Assembly (NCBI RefSeq): GCF_028737265.1 | Contig: NZ_JAQZAK010000001.1 | Coordinates: 868,001-932,000, forward strand | Direction of reading: 5' to 3' | From: Actinomycetospora callitridis | GTDB taxonomy: Bacteria; Actinomycetota; Actinomycetes; Mycobacteriales; Pseudonocardiaceae | Length of the DNA stretch: 64,000 bases | Shown: positions 19,540 to 26,861 of the stretch, one piece after another | Position numbering within the stretch: the first letter of the stretch is position 1 | How the letters are laid out: every line of letters begins with the position of its first letter | Notes under the pieces: model-generated | What the model was told of the DNA's origin: nothing | The model's database searches: none | What the model saw: the letters and a program-made list of their open reading frames with translations, nothing else | Program-made: the position numbers and the translations under genes

Positions 19540-19782
19540 ATGCCCGAGTTCGTCGACGCGCACGCCGCGTTCCAGGACGACGTCGCGTGGCGCAAGAGCC
19601 GGCGCAGCAACCCGAAGGGCAACTGCGTCGAGGTGGCGCCGCTGCCGGACGGGGGCGTGGCCGTGCGCCACTCGCGACACCGCGACGGACCCGTGCTGGT
19701 CTACACGCGCGCGGAGATGACCGCCTTCATCCTCGGGGCGAAGGACGGCGACTTCGACGACCTGCTGGCCGAGGGCGCCTAG
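19540..19782 (+). CDS. DUF397 small protein (partner of the XRE regulator)
   Basis: An 80-residue DUF397 protein. The diagnostic block is WRKSRRSNPKGNCVEVAPLPDGGVAVRHSRHRDGPVLVYT, then EMTAFILGAKDGDFDDLL. DUF397 proteins of streptomycetes pair with XRE/DUF5753 regulators such as WhiJ and modulate them, affecting development or antibiotic genes (family knowledge). The ATG at 19540 follows GGGGGGAG and is preferred over an upstream in-frame Met at 19468 that lies inside the repeat cluster. The XRE gene follows 113 bases downstream on the same strand. Confidence 0.88.
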   Translation: MPEFVDAHAAFQDDVAWRKSRRSNPKGNCVEVAPLPDGGVAVRHSRHRDGPVLVYTRAEMTAFILGAKDGDFDDLLAEGA

Positions 19783-19895
19783 CGTCGCCGGACGGCCCGG
19801 ATGCGCCGTCGGGGCCATGGCCTGCTGCTACGGTCGTTGCGCAGCTCGGGCGCGCTCCGGCGGGCTGCCGACGTCAGGCTGATGGAGGTCCCGCC

Positions 19896-20837
19896 GTGGC
19901 ACCGGAGGGGGAGGCCACGGCGTCGGACCCGGCGTCGGACCCGGCGCCTGCGGAGGTCCGGGACATCCGCGACGTCCCCGGCGGCGGCCCGACGGTCCTG
20001 CGCATCGTGCTCGGCCAGCAGCTGCGCGCGCTGCGCGAGCGGGCCGGGGTCACGCGCGAGGCCGCGGGCCACCGCATCCGGGGCTCGCACGCGAAGATCA
20101 GCCGGCTGGAGAACGGGCGCACCGGGTTCAAGGAGCGCGACGTCGCCGACCTGCTCAGCCTCTACGGCGTCCACGACGTCGACGAGCGCGCGCAGATGTT
20201 CGCGCTGACGCGACGCGCGAACGCCCCCGGGTGGTGGCACCGGTACTCCGACCTGCTCCCGCCCTGGTTCGAGACCTACGTGGGCCTCGAGCAGGCGGCC
20301 GCCCAGATCCGCACCTACGAGCCCCAGTTCGTCCCCGGGCTGCTGCAGACCGAGGCGATGGTGCGGCACGTGACCGCGCTCGGGCACGGGTCGATGTCCG
20401 ACGAGGAGCTGGAGCGTCGCGTCGAGCTCCGACTCCGTCGCCAGCGGGTGCTGGCCGCCGAGGACCCCCCGACGCTGTGGGCGGTGGTCGACGAGGCGGC
20501 GCTGCGTCGGCTGACCGGCGGCGCCGAGGTGATGCGCGCCCAGGTCGACCACCTGCTGGAGGTCTCCGACCGGCGTCACGTGATCGTGCAGATGGTGCCG
20601 TTCCACCTCGGCGGCCACGCGGGCGCCGGCGGGCCGTTCAGCATCCTGCGGTTCGCCCGCGGGTCCGAGGTGCCCGACGTGGTGTACCTCGAGCAGCTCA
20701 CGAGTGCGCTGTACCTCGACAAGCGCAGCGACGTCGACGACTACCTCGCCACCATGGAGCTGCTCTGCGCGCAGGCACTGGCGCCGCACGCGACGCGCGA
20801 CGCCCTGGTCGCGCTGCGGGACGACCTCCGCAACTAG
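19896..20837 (+). CDS. XRE-family regulator with DUF5753 domain (WhiJ-like)
   Basis: A 313-residue regulator. It has an N-terminal Cro/C1 helix-turn-helix (LGQQLRALRERAGVTREAAG, IRGSHAKISRLENGR) and a long DUF5753 domain that includes YEPQFVPGLLQTEAMVR and MVPFHLGGHAGAGGPFSILRF. This pairing with a DUF397 gene is the WhiJ-type module expanded in actinomycetes. The GTG at 19896 is fixed by GGAGG seven bases upstream. The first 30 residues contain an ASDPASDPAP repeat. Likely autoregulated through the inverted repeats at 19468-19507 (inferred). The ligand or signal is unknown. Confidence 0.9.
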   Translation: MAPEGEATASDPASDPAPAEVRDIRDVPGGGPTVLRIVLGQQLRALRERAGVTREAAGHRIRGSHAKISRLENGRTGFKERDVADLLSLYGVHDVDERAQMFALTRRANAPGWWHRYSDLLPPWFETYVGLEQAAAQIRTYEPQFVPGLLQTEAMVRHVTALGHGSMSDEELERRVELRLRRQRVLAAEDPPTLWAVVDEAALRRLTGGAEVMRAQVDHLLEVSDRRHVIVQMVPFHLGGHAGAGGPFSILRFARGSEVPDVVYLEQLTSALYLDKRSDVDDYLATMELLCAQALAPHATRDALVALRDDLRN

Positions 20838-20847
20838 CGGAGGGCGA

Positions 20848-20867
20848 GCCGGGGACTCAGCCCCGGC
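20848..20867. terminator. Hairpin between the convergent XRE and rpmB genes
   Basis: GCCGGGG (20848-20854) and CCCCGGC (20861-20867) form a 7-bp GC stem around six bases. It lies between the XRE stop and the last codons of rpmB; the rpmB stop is inside the loop. A bidirectional terminator is likely, though there is no U-tract on either side. Confidence 0.55.
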
Positions 20868-21048
20868 TGACCTTGCCGGCCTTGAGGCAGGAGGTGCAGA
20901 CGTTCATCCGCTTGCGGTTGCCACCGGCCACGCGGGCGTGCACGGTCTGCACGTTCGGGTTCCAGCGGCGGTTCGTCCGCACGTGCGAGTGCGACACCGA
21001 CTTCCCGAACCCCGGGCCCTTCGCGCACACGTCACAGACGGCACTCAC
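20857..21048 (-). CDS. rpmB: 50S ribosomal protein L28
   Basis: A 63-residue L28 protein of the large ribosomal subunit: [30 protein letters not shown], then [16 protein letters not shown] (read as two motifs). The two CxxC pairs make this the zinc-binding (C+) form; actinomycetes often hold a zinc-free paralog under Zur control elsewhere. The GTG at 21048 sits behind GAGGAG. It is divergent from recG, as in mycobacteria (recalled). Identity is secure. Confidence 0.96.
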   Translation of the reverse strand: MSAVCDVCAKGPGFGKSVSHSHVRTNRRWNPNVQTVHARVAGGNRKRMNVCTSCLKAGKVSRG

Positions 21049-21244
21049 GGCTGAACTCCTCATTCGTACTGGCGGTATTCGTCCTGCGAAGCGGCGCACT
21101 CCACCGCGGACGGCGGTGCGCTCCTGACGTCAGGGTAGCCGAGGCGTGACGCCCGCGATCCCGGCGGGGTGGCGCCCGCGCGGGCCGACGGGTCGCGCGG
21201 TGTCCCTGTCGGGGTGGGATGACATCGTGGTCCCCGTGGTGGGG

Positions 21245-23467
21245 ATGGAGACGCCGCTGCCCACGGCCCTGGGCGACAAGACCGCGAGGCCGCTCGCCCG
21301 CCAGCTCGAGCTGCACACCGTGGGCGACCTGCTGCGCCACTACCCCCGTCGCTACATCGCGCACACCCAGGTGACGCACTCCTCCGACCGCGAGGACCAG
21401 CGGTTCCGCGACAAGGAGCACGTCACGCTGCTCGGCACCGTCCACAGCGTCTCCGGGCGGCGGATGCGCCACCGCAAGGGCCACATCACCGAGGCGACGG
21501 TGGTGATCGGCGCCCAGCGCCTCACCTGCACCTTCTTCAACCAGCCCTACCGCGAGCGCGACCTGCAGCCCGGCACGCGCGCCCTGTTCTCCGGCGACCT
21601 CAGCCGCTACAAGGGCGGCTGGCAGCTCGCCGCCCCCGAGTTCATCGTGCTCGGCGCCGGTGTCAGCGCCGACCTGCCGGGGCTCATCCCGATCTACCCG
21701 GCCACCAGGAAGCTGCGCTCGTGGGTGGTGATGATGGCCGTGCGCCAGGTGCTCGACCTCCTCGACGACCCCGAGGATCCGCTGCCCGAGGTGCTGCGCG
21801 CCGCCCACGGGCTCGCGACGCTCGGCGACGCCCTGCGCCGGGTGCACCTGCCCGACACCTGGGAGGAGCAGCGGGCGGCCCGGCGGCGGCTGGTGTGGGA
21901 CGAGGCGTTCGGCCTGCAGCTCGCGATGGCCGGGCGCCGGGCGAACGCCACCAGCCGCCCGGCACCCGCGTGCCCCCGCCGCGAGGACGGTCTGGCCTCG
22001 GCGTTCGACGCCCGCCTCCCGTTCGCCCTCACCGGCGCCCAGACCACGGTCGGCGAGTCGCTCGCCGAGGTGCTCGCCGGCACGGAGCCGCTCAACCGCC
22101 TGCTGCAGGGCGACGTCGGCTCGGGCAAGACGATCGTCGCGCTGCGGGCGATGCTCCAGGTCGTCGACTCCGGACGGCAGGCGGTGCTCCTCGCGCCGAC
22201 GGAGGTCCTCGCCGCGCAGCACGCCCGGTCGCTGCGCGCGATGCTCGGGTCGCTCGGACGGGCGGGTGAGCTGGACGCGGACCCCGACGGGCACGCCACG
22301 CGCGTCACCCTGCTCACCGGGTCGCTGGGCGCCAAGGCCCGTCGCGAGGCGCTGCTCGACGCCCAGTCCGGGGCCGCGGGCATCGTCGTCGGCACCCACG
22401 CGGTGATCCAGCAGGGCGTCGGCTTCGCCGATCTCGGCCTCGTCGTCGTCGACGAGCAGCACCGGTTCGGAGTGCACCAGCGCGACGAGCTGCGCTCGCG
22501 CCCGGGCACCACGACGCCGCACGTGCTGGTGATGACCGCGACGCCGATCCCGCGCACCGTCGCGCTGACCCTCTACGGCGACCTCGACACCTCGGTGCTC
22601 GACGAGCTCCCGGCCGGCCGCCAGCCGATCGCGACCACCGCGGTGCCGGCCGGCGTGAAGCCCCGCTGGCTCGAGCGGGCGTGGGAGCGCGTGCACGAGG
22701 AGGTCGCGGCGGGCCACCAGGTGTACGTCGTCTGTCCGCGCATCGGTGAGGAGGGCGGCGAGCCGGGCACCGAGGACGACGAGCCGGCCCGCGCCGCCGA
22801 CGACCTGCTCGACCCCGAGGCGGACGCCGACGAGGAGCCCGGCCCCGAGGCGCGCCCGCCGCTCGCGGTGGCCGAGGTCGCGCCGATGCTCGCCGCGGGA
22901 CCGCTCGCCGGGCTGCGGCTCGAGGTGCTGCACGGCCGGATGCCCACCGACGAGAAGGACGCCGTGATGCGCGCGTTCTCCGAGGGCCGGGTCGACGTCC
23001 TGGTGGCGACGACGGTCATCGAGGTCGGCGTGGACGTCCCGAACGCCACGATGATGATCATCCTGGACGCCGACCGCTTCGGCGTCTCGCAGCTCCACCA
23101 GCTGCGGGGGCGGGTGGGCCGCGGGTCGGCGTCGTCGTCCTGCCTGTTCGTCACCGAGGCCCTCGAGGGCTCACCGGCCCTGACGCGCCTCGAGCGCCTC
23201 GCGGCCACGCCCGACGGCTTCGAGGTCTCGCGGCTCGACCTCGAGGTGCGCGACGAGGGCGACGTGCTCGGCGCGCAGCAGTCCGGGCGTCGCTCGCGGC
23301 TGCACATGCTCTCGGTGCTCAAGCACGCCGACCTCGTCGCGGAGGCCCGTGACGAGGCCCGCGAGGTGGTCGGCGCCGACCCCACGCTCGCCCGTCACCC
23401 GGGTCTCGCCGGGCTGGTGCGCTCGGTGGTCGACGAGGCCTCGGCGGCGTTCCTCGACCGGCTGTGA
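21245..23467 (+). CDS. recG: ATP-dependent DNA helicase RecG
   Basis: Branch-migrating helicase that remodels stalled forks and Holliday junctions. About 740 residues. An N-terminal wedge/OB region (TVGDLLRHYPRRYI, TCTFFNQPYRERDL) is followed by superfamily 2 motifs: LLQGDVGSGKTIVALRAM (Walker A), VVVDEQHRFG (Walker B), MTATPIPRT, TTVIEVGVDVPNATMM and HQLRGRVGRG. The C-terminal block has EGDVLGAQQSGR. The start is uncertain: ATG 21245 matches the family N-terminus and follows GTGGTGGGG, but GTG codons at 21236, 21227, 21200 and 21146 are also in frame. An acidic insert (about residues 500-535, EDDEPARAADDLLDPEADADEEPG) is extra to many homologs. Confidence 0.95.
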   Translation: METPLPTALGDKTARPLARQLELHTVGDLLRHYPRRYIAHTQVTHSSDREDQRFRDKEHVTLLGTVHSVSGRRMRHRKGHITEATVVIGAQRLTCTFFNQPYRERDLQPGTRALFSGDLSRYKGGWQLAAPEFIVLGAGVSADLPGLIPIYPATRKLRSWVVMMAVRQVLDLLDDPEDPLPEVLRAAHGLATLGDALRRVHLPDTWEEQRAARRRLVWDEAFGLQLAMAGRRANATSRPAPACPRREDGLASAFDARLPFALTGAQTTVGESLAEVLAGTEPLNRLLQGDVGSGKTIVALRAMLQVVDSGRQAVLLAPTEVLAAQHARSLRAMLGSLGRAGELDADPDGHATRVTLLTGSLGAKARREALLDAQSGAAGIVVGTHAVIQQGVGFADLGLVVVDEQHRFGVHQRDELRSRPGTTTPHVLVMTATPIPRTVALTLYGDLDTSVLDELPAGRQPIATTAVPAGVKPRWLERAWERVHEEVAAGHQVYVVCPRIGEEGGEPGTEDDEPARAADDLLDPEADADEEPGPEARPPLAVAEVAPMLAAGPLAGLRLEVLHGRMPTDEKDAVMRAFSEGRVDVLVATTVIEVGVDVPNATMMIILDADRFGVSQLHQLRGRVGRGSASSSCLFVTEALEGSPALTRLERLAATPDGFEVSRLDLEVRDEGDVLGAQQSGRRSRLHMLSVLKHADLVAEARDEAREVVGADPTLARHPGLAGLVRSVVDEASAAFLDRL

Positions 23468-23490
23468 CCCCCGTCCGCACCAACCCCGAC

Positions 23491-23526
23491 CGGCCGCACT
23501 CCGGCAACCGGGGGTGAGTGCGGCCG
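23491..23526. terminator. Terminator hairpin after recG
   Basis: CGGCCGCACTC (23491-23501) pairs with GAGTGCGGCCG (23516-23526), an 11-bp perfect stem with a 14-base loop, 24 bases after the recG stop. No U-tract follows, which is normal for high-GC actinomycete terminators. Confidence 0.7.
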
Positions 23527-23654
23527 CTCGTCGTCACCGTTTCGGGTGTACGTCGCGGCGAGCGGTCCCGTGTTCCGGGCGCAAACCGATGAGCGCGGTG
23601 CAACGACCGCAGAGCGCGCTGTGACGGCGTGGTGTGGCGTCGTGGGGTCACGGA

Positions 23655-23870
23655 TCGGTTACGTTTCGGTGGTCGCTGAGCATCAGCCCAGCGGCGCGCT
23701 CGGCCGCAACGTCCGACTCCCCGTCCGGCGGCCTCCCCGGAGCGCACGACGTCCCAGGACGGGGCGGGTGACCGACGTCGAGCCGCAGCTCCCCAGCGGC
23801 CCGCCGTCCGCGGACCCGGGGTCGTCCCCACGAACCCCGGTCCGTCGAGCGCCGCCCGGCGGGCGATGGA
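23655..23870 (+). promoter_or_regulatory. Possible c-di-AMP (ydaO-type) riboswitch leader of the NlpC/P60 gene
   Basis: The 411 bases between recG and the NlpC/P60 gene hold no gene. The leader has blocks resembling conserved ydaO segments in order: GGTCGCTGAGC near 23670, GGGGCGGGTGACCGACG near 23760, and GGGGTCGTCCCCACGAACCC then GGTCCGTCGAGC near 23820-23852, with GGCGGGCG at the 3' side. ydaO riboswitches commonly precede cell-wall hydrolase genes in actinobacteria (family knowledge). The match is by eye and partly degenerate, so I treat it as a candidate only. Confidence 0.4.
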
Positions 23871-23878
23871 GATCGCGC

Positions 23879-24790
23879 ATGACGGCTGTGCTCCCCGAGA
23901 TCGCGGACGCCCCCACCACGCGTCCGGCTGGACGTCACCGTGCCCCCGAGGCCGCGACGACCGGCTCGATGGGCATCGTCCCCGAGGACCGTCGCGCCCG
24001 GTCGGCGCACGGTCGTCACGGTGGCCGCCCGGTCACGGACACGGGTGCCCACCCGCTCTCGCGCGCCGCGAAGACCGCCGGGCTGTCGCTGGCCGCCCTC
24101 GGCGCCGTCGCGACCGCCGGCGGCATGGCCACGCACGGCCTGATCGGCGACCAGGAGCCGCCGGCCACCGGCGAGACCGCGCTCTCCCCGCAGCTGGCCT
24201 CGGCGAACCTCGCCGTGGCCCCCGCGGCGCGCCCCACCGACGCCGCGACCTCCTCGGTGCTGCCGGTCGTCAACTCGGGTGCCGCCTCCGCCTCGTCGAT
24301 CAAGCACGACTCGCCCGACTCCCGCGCCGCCGCCCAGCGCACGGCGCAGCAGACGACGGAGCGCCAGTCGGTGTCGCAGCGGAGCGCGCAGTCGGCGTCC
24401 TCCGACGAGCAGGCCTCGGCCCCGTCGGCCGGGTCGGCCGTCGCGCGGCAGGCCATCGCCGCGGCGCGCGGCCAGCTGGGCGTCCCCTACGTGTGGGGCG
24501 GCACCAGCCCGGACGGCTTCGACTGCTCCGGCCTCACGCAGTTCGCCTTCGAGAAGGCCGGCATCGAGCTGCCGCGCACCTCGCGCGCCCAGGCCCAGGA
24601 GGGCCAGGAGGTCGACGCCGGCAGCATGAAGCCGGGCGACCTCATCTTCTTCAACAGCCCGGTCAGCCACGTCGGCATCTACATCGGCGACGGCAAGATG
24701 ATCGAGGCGCCGCAGTCCGGCTCCGACGTCAAGATCTCGGATGTCGAGCGGCGCATGGACGACATGAACACCATCCGTCGTCTGGCCTGA
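23879..24790 (+). CDS. Secreted or membrane-linked NlpC/P60 peptidoglycan hydrolase
   Basis: A 303-residue protein. The C-terminal NlpC/P60 domain (about residues 185-303) has the catalytic Cys in GFDCSGLTQFAF, the His in SPVSHVGIYIGDGK and the third residue near IEAPQSG. It cleaves peptide stems of peptidoglycan. A hydrophobic segment near residues 63-80 (TAGLSLAALGAVATAGGMA) follows a basic stretch and can act as a signal or anchor. A Ser/Ala/Gln-rich linker follows. GGAG before the ATG at 23879 supports the start. The long leader may carry a c-di-AMP riboswitch, which would link wall turnover to osmotic state. Confidence 0.9.
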   Translation: MTAVLPEIADAPTTRPAGRHRAPEAATTGSMGIVPEDRRARSAHGRHGGRPVTDTGAHPLSRAAKTAGLSLAALGAVATAGGMATHGLIGDQEPPATGETALSPQLASANLAVAPAARPTDAATSSVLPVVNSGAASASSIKHDSPDSRAAAQRTAQQTTERQSVSQRSAQSASSDEQASAPSAGSAVARQAIAAARGQLGVPYVWGGTSPDGFDCSGLTQFAFEKAGIELPRTSRAQAQEGQEVDAGSMKPGDLIFFNSPVSHVGIYIGDGKMIEAPQSGSDVKISDVERRMDDMNTIRRLA

Positions 24791-24817
24791 GGCCGGGACC
24801 GACCGCGAGACAGAGAA

Positions 24818-24852
24818 GTCCGGGCCCGCCGCCCCGAACGGCGGGCCCGGAC
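24818..24852 (+). terminator. Strong terminator after the NlpC/P60 gene
   Basis: GTCCGGGCCCGCCG (24818-24831) and CGGCGGGCCCGGAC (24839-24852) form a perfect 14-bp stem with a 7-base loop, 27 bases after the stop. It ends the single-gene transcript. Confidence 0.85.
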
Positions 24853-24986
24853 CATGCGGTGTGCGGAGGCTCCCCAGCTCCCACTCACCAGGTCTGCGCA
24901 CGTCGGATGCCCCGTCGACCGGTTGGCAAACCCCGATTCCGGGGTGATCGGTCGGTTTCCCGGGTCGACCGGTCATCCTCGACGTC

Positions 24987-25916
24987 GTGGCCCCGCACCT
25001 CCGACCGCTCGGCCTGCGCCGAACGGTCGTCTCGGCGTTGGTGCTCCTGGTCGTCGGCTGTGCGCCTGTCCGCCCGGCCTCGGCGCCCGATCCCTGCGCT
25101 CCGGCGGTCGTCGGCGGGGACGTGCTCACCCGGGACGTCGCCGGGACCTCCCTGCACGTGACGGTCGCCGGCCCCGTCGGCGCCCCGGCCGTCGTGCTGC
25201 TGCACGGCTTCCCGGAGACCGCTTCGACGTGGCGGGCGGTCGCGACCGACCTGGCCGCCGACCACCGCGTCGTGGTCCCCGACCTGCGCGGCGCCGGGTG
25301 CTCGGGGTTCGCCCCGCCGGGCACCGACGCCTACGCCACGGCCGACCTCGCCGCGGACCTCGCGGGCCTCGCCGTCGCCCTGGACCTCCCGCCCGCCGCG
25401 GTCGTGGGCCACGACCTGGGCGCCATGACGGCGGTGGCCTGGGCGCGCGCCCGCCCCGAGCAGGTCGCCTCGCTGGTGCTCTCGGGCGGCGGCGTGCCGG
25501 GCTACGGGCTCGCCGAGCGCGGCCCGCCGCACCTGCGGTCCTTCGGCGACGCGCCGCCCGGCGCCGTCGAGGCGGCGCAGCGGGGCCGGGTGCGGGAGTT
25601 CCTCGCCGGGTTCACCGGCTCGGCGGCCTTCCCGCTGGACGAGGCCGTCGCCGCCTACGCCCCGCCCGGCCGCCTCGACGCGGCGATGGGCCGGTACCGG
25701 GGGCTCGACCGCGACGCCGTCGCCCAGCGCGCCGACCCGCGCCCGCTGGCGATGCCGGTGCTCGTCGTCGCAGGCGGGGCGCCCGACCTGGCGGCCGACA
25801 CGGTCACCGCGCTGCGCCCGGACCGCCGGGTGGTCGTCGTCCCGGACGCCGGGCACTACGTGCTCGTCGAGAGGCCGGCGGCGTTCGCGCGGGCCGTGCG
25901 CGCCGAGGCGTGGTGA
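24987..25916 (+). CDS. Lipoprotein alpha/beta hydrolase, epoxide-hydrolase-like
   Basis: A 309-residue alpha/beta hydrolase. The oxyanion motif HGFPE is at residues 73-77 and the nucleophile elbow is GHDLGA with Asp143. The base is His290 in PDAGHYVLVERP. An Asp nucleophile and HGFPE are the marks of epoxide hydrolases and haloalkane dehalogenases rather than Ser esterases. The N-terminus has a basic start, a hydrophobic run and a lipobox ending in LVVGC (Cys25), so it should be exported and lipid-anchored, which is unusual for this family. The short downstream gap and the convergent neighbour give no substrate hint. Start GTG. Confidence 0.85.
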   Translation: MAPHLRPLGLRRTVVSALVLLVVGCAPVRPASAPDPCAPAVVGGDVLTRDVAGTSLHVTVAGPVGAPAVVLLHGFPETASTWRAVATDLAADHRVVVPDLRGAGCSGFAPPGTDAYATADLAADLAGLAVALDLPPAAVVGHDLGAMTAVAWARARPEQVASLVLSGGGVPGYGLAERGPPHLRSFGDAPPGAVEAAQRGRVREFLAGFTGSAAFPLDEAVAAYAPPGRLDAAMGRYRGLDRDAVAQRADPRPLAMPVLVVAGGAPDLAADTVTALRPDRRVVVVPDAGHYVLVERPAAFARAVRAEAW

Positions 25917-25984
25917 TCAACGGGGAGTCCGCGCGCGTAGAAGCAGCGAACCGCGCGTTCGCTCCGGTGTGGTCGCGCCGTCGT

Positions 25985-26731
25985 CTAAGCCCGCAGGCGG
26001 TCGCGCAGGTCGCGGGCCCCGCGGGCGGCGGCGCGGCGCACGGCGTCGGCGGCCTGGGTGTACTCGGACCCGGGAGGCGCGACCCGTGGGGGCGCCGGGT
26101 CGACGGCGCGGGTCTCGCGGGCGGCAGGGCCGGACGCAGCGGCCGGCCCCGCGTCCCCGGGGTACCCGGCCCGGCGAGCCTCGGCGAGACCCTCCGCGAC
26201 GCGCTGGGCGTCCTCCCACGCCGCGGAGGCGCGGTCGACGGCGGCGGTGAACTCGGCGCGTCGGGGCGGGGCGGGCTCGGTCTCGGTGGCCAGGAACTCG
26301 GCGTCGCCCAGGGCCTGCACGAAGCGGGCGGTGGCCGGCACCGTGACGTCGGCCAGCGCCGGGCGGGCGGCCACGGCGGCCCGGCTCGCCTCGAAGGCGG
26401 CGTACTCGGCCTGCAGCTCCCCGAAGCGCCGGCGCGCGAGGTGCCACCGCGCCGCGTCGTGCTCGGCCATGCGGCCCGCCCGGCCCTGCGGGTGGCCGTG
26501 GACGACCGTGCGCACGCGGGTGACGCCCCGGCGGACCGCGAGGACGGTCGCGGTGATCGCGGTGATCGCCGCGAGGACGAGGTCGGCCACCCCGGCGAGC
26601 AGGGCGACACCGATGCCCTCGAGGTCGCCGGCGGCGACCCAGACGGCCAGGAAGATCACCGGCGAGAGCAGCGCGAGCAGCGCCGCCAGGCCGAACAGCC
26701 AGGGGGCCGCCGAGCGCTTCTGTCGGTCCAC
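25985..26731 (-). CDS. Uncharacterised membrane protein with two N-terminal spans
   Basis: A 248-residue protein I do not recognise. Residues about 10-32 (LFGLAALLALLSPVIFLAVWVAA) and 38-60 (GVALLAGVADLVLAAITAITATVLAV) form a transmembrane hairpin. A long, Ala/Arg/Glu-rich, mostly helical cytoplasmic part follows (RMAEHDAARWHLARRRFGELQAEYAAFEASR). The end is Pro/Ala-rich. The GTG at 26731 follows GAGGAGGA at the right distance, which decides the start. It is convergent with the hydrolase gene and divergent from pyc. Function unknown. Confidence 0.7.
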   Translation of the reverse strand: MDRQKRSAAPWLFGLAALLALLSPVIFLAVWVAAGDLEGIGVALLAGVADLVLAAITAITATVLAVRRGVTRVRTVVHGHPQGRAGRMAEHDAARWHLARRRFGELQAEYAAFEASRAAVAARPALADVTVPATARFVQALGDAEFLATETEPAPPRRAEFTAAVDRASAAWEDAQRVAEGLAEARRAGYPGDAGPAAASGPAARETRAVDPAPPRVAPPGSEYTQAADAVRRAAARGARDLRDRLRA

Positions 26732-26861
26732 GGTGTCCTCCTCGGGACTGTCGTTCCTTGATACCGCACACCGACAACGTCCGTCGCGTCCGCGACGCTC
26801 CCGACACCGAGGATCTGCGCGGTAACCTGCGCCGTCCCGGTCGCCCGAGTGTGGGGGTTCG

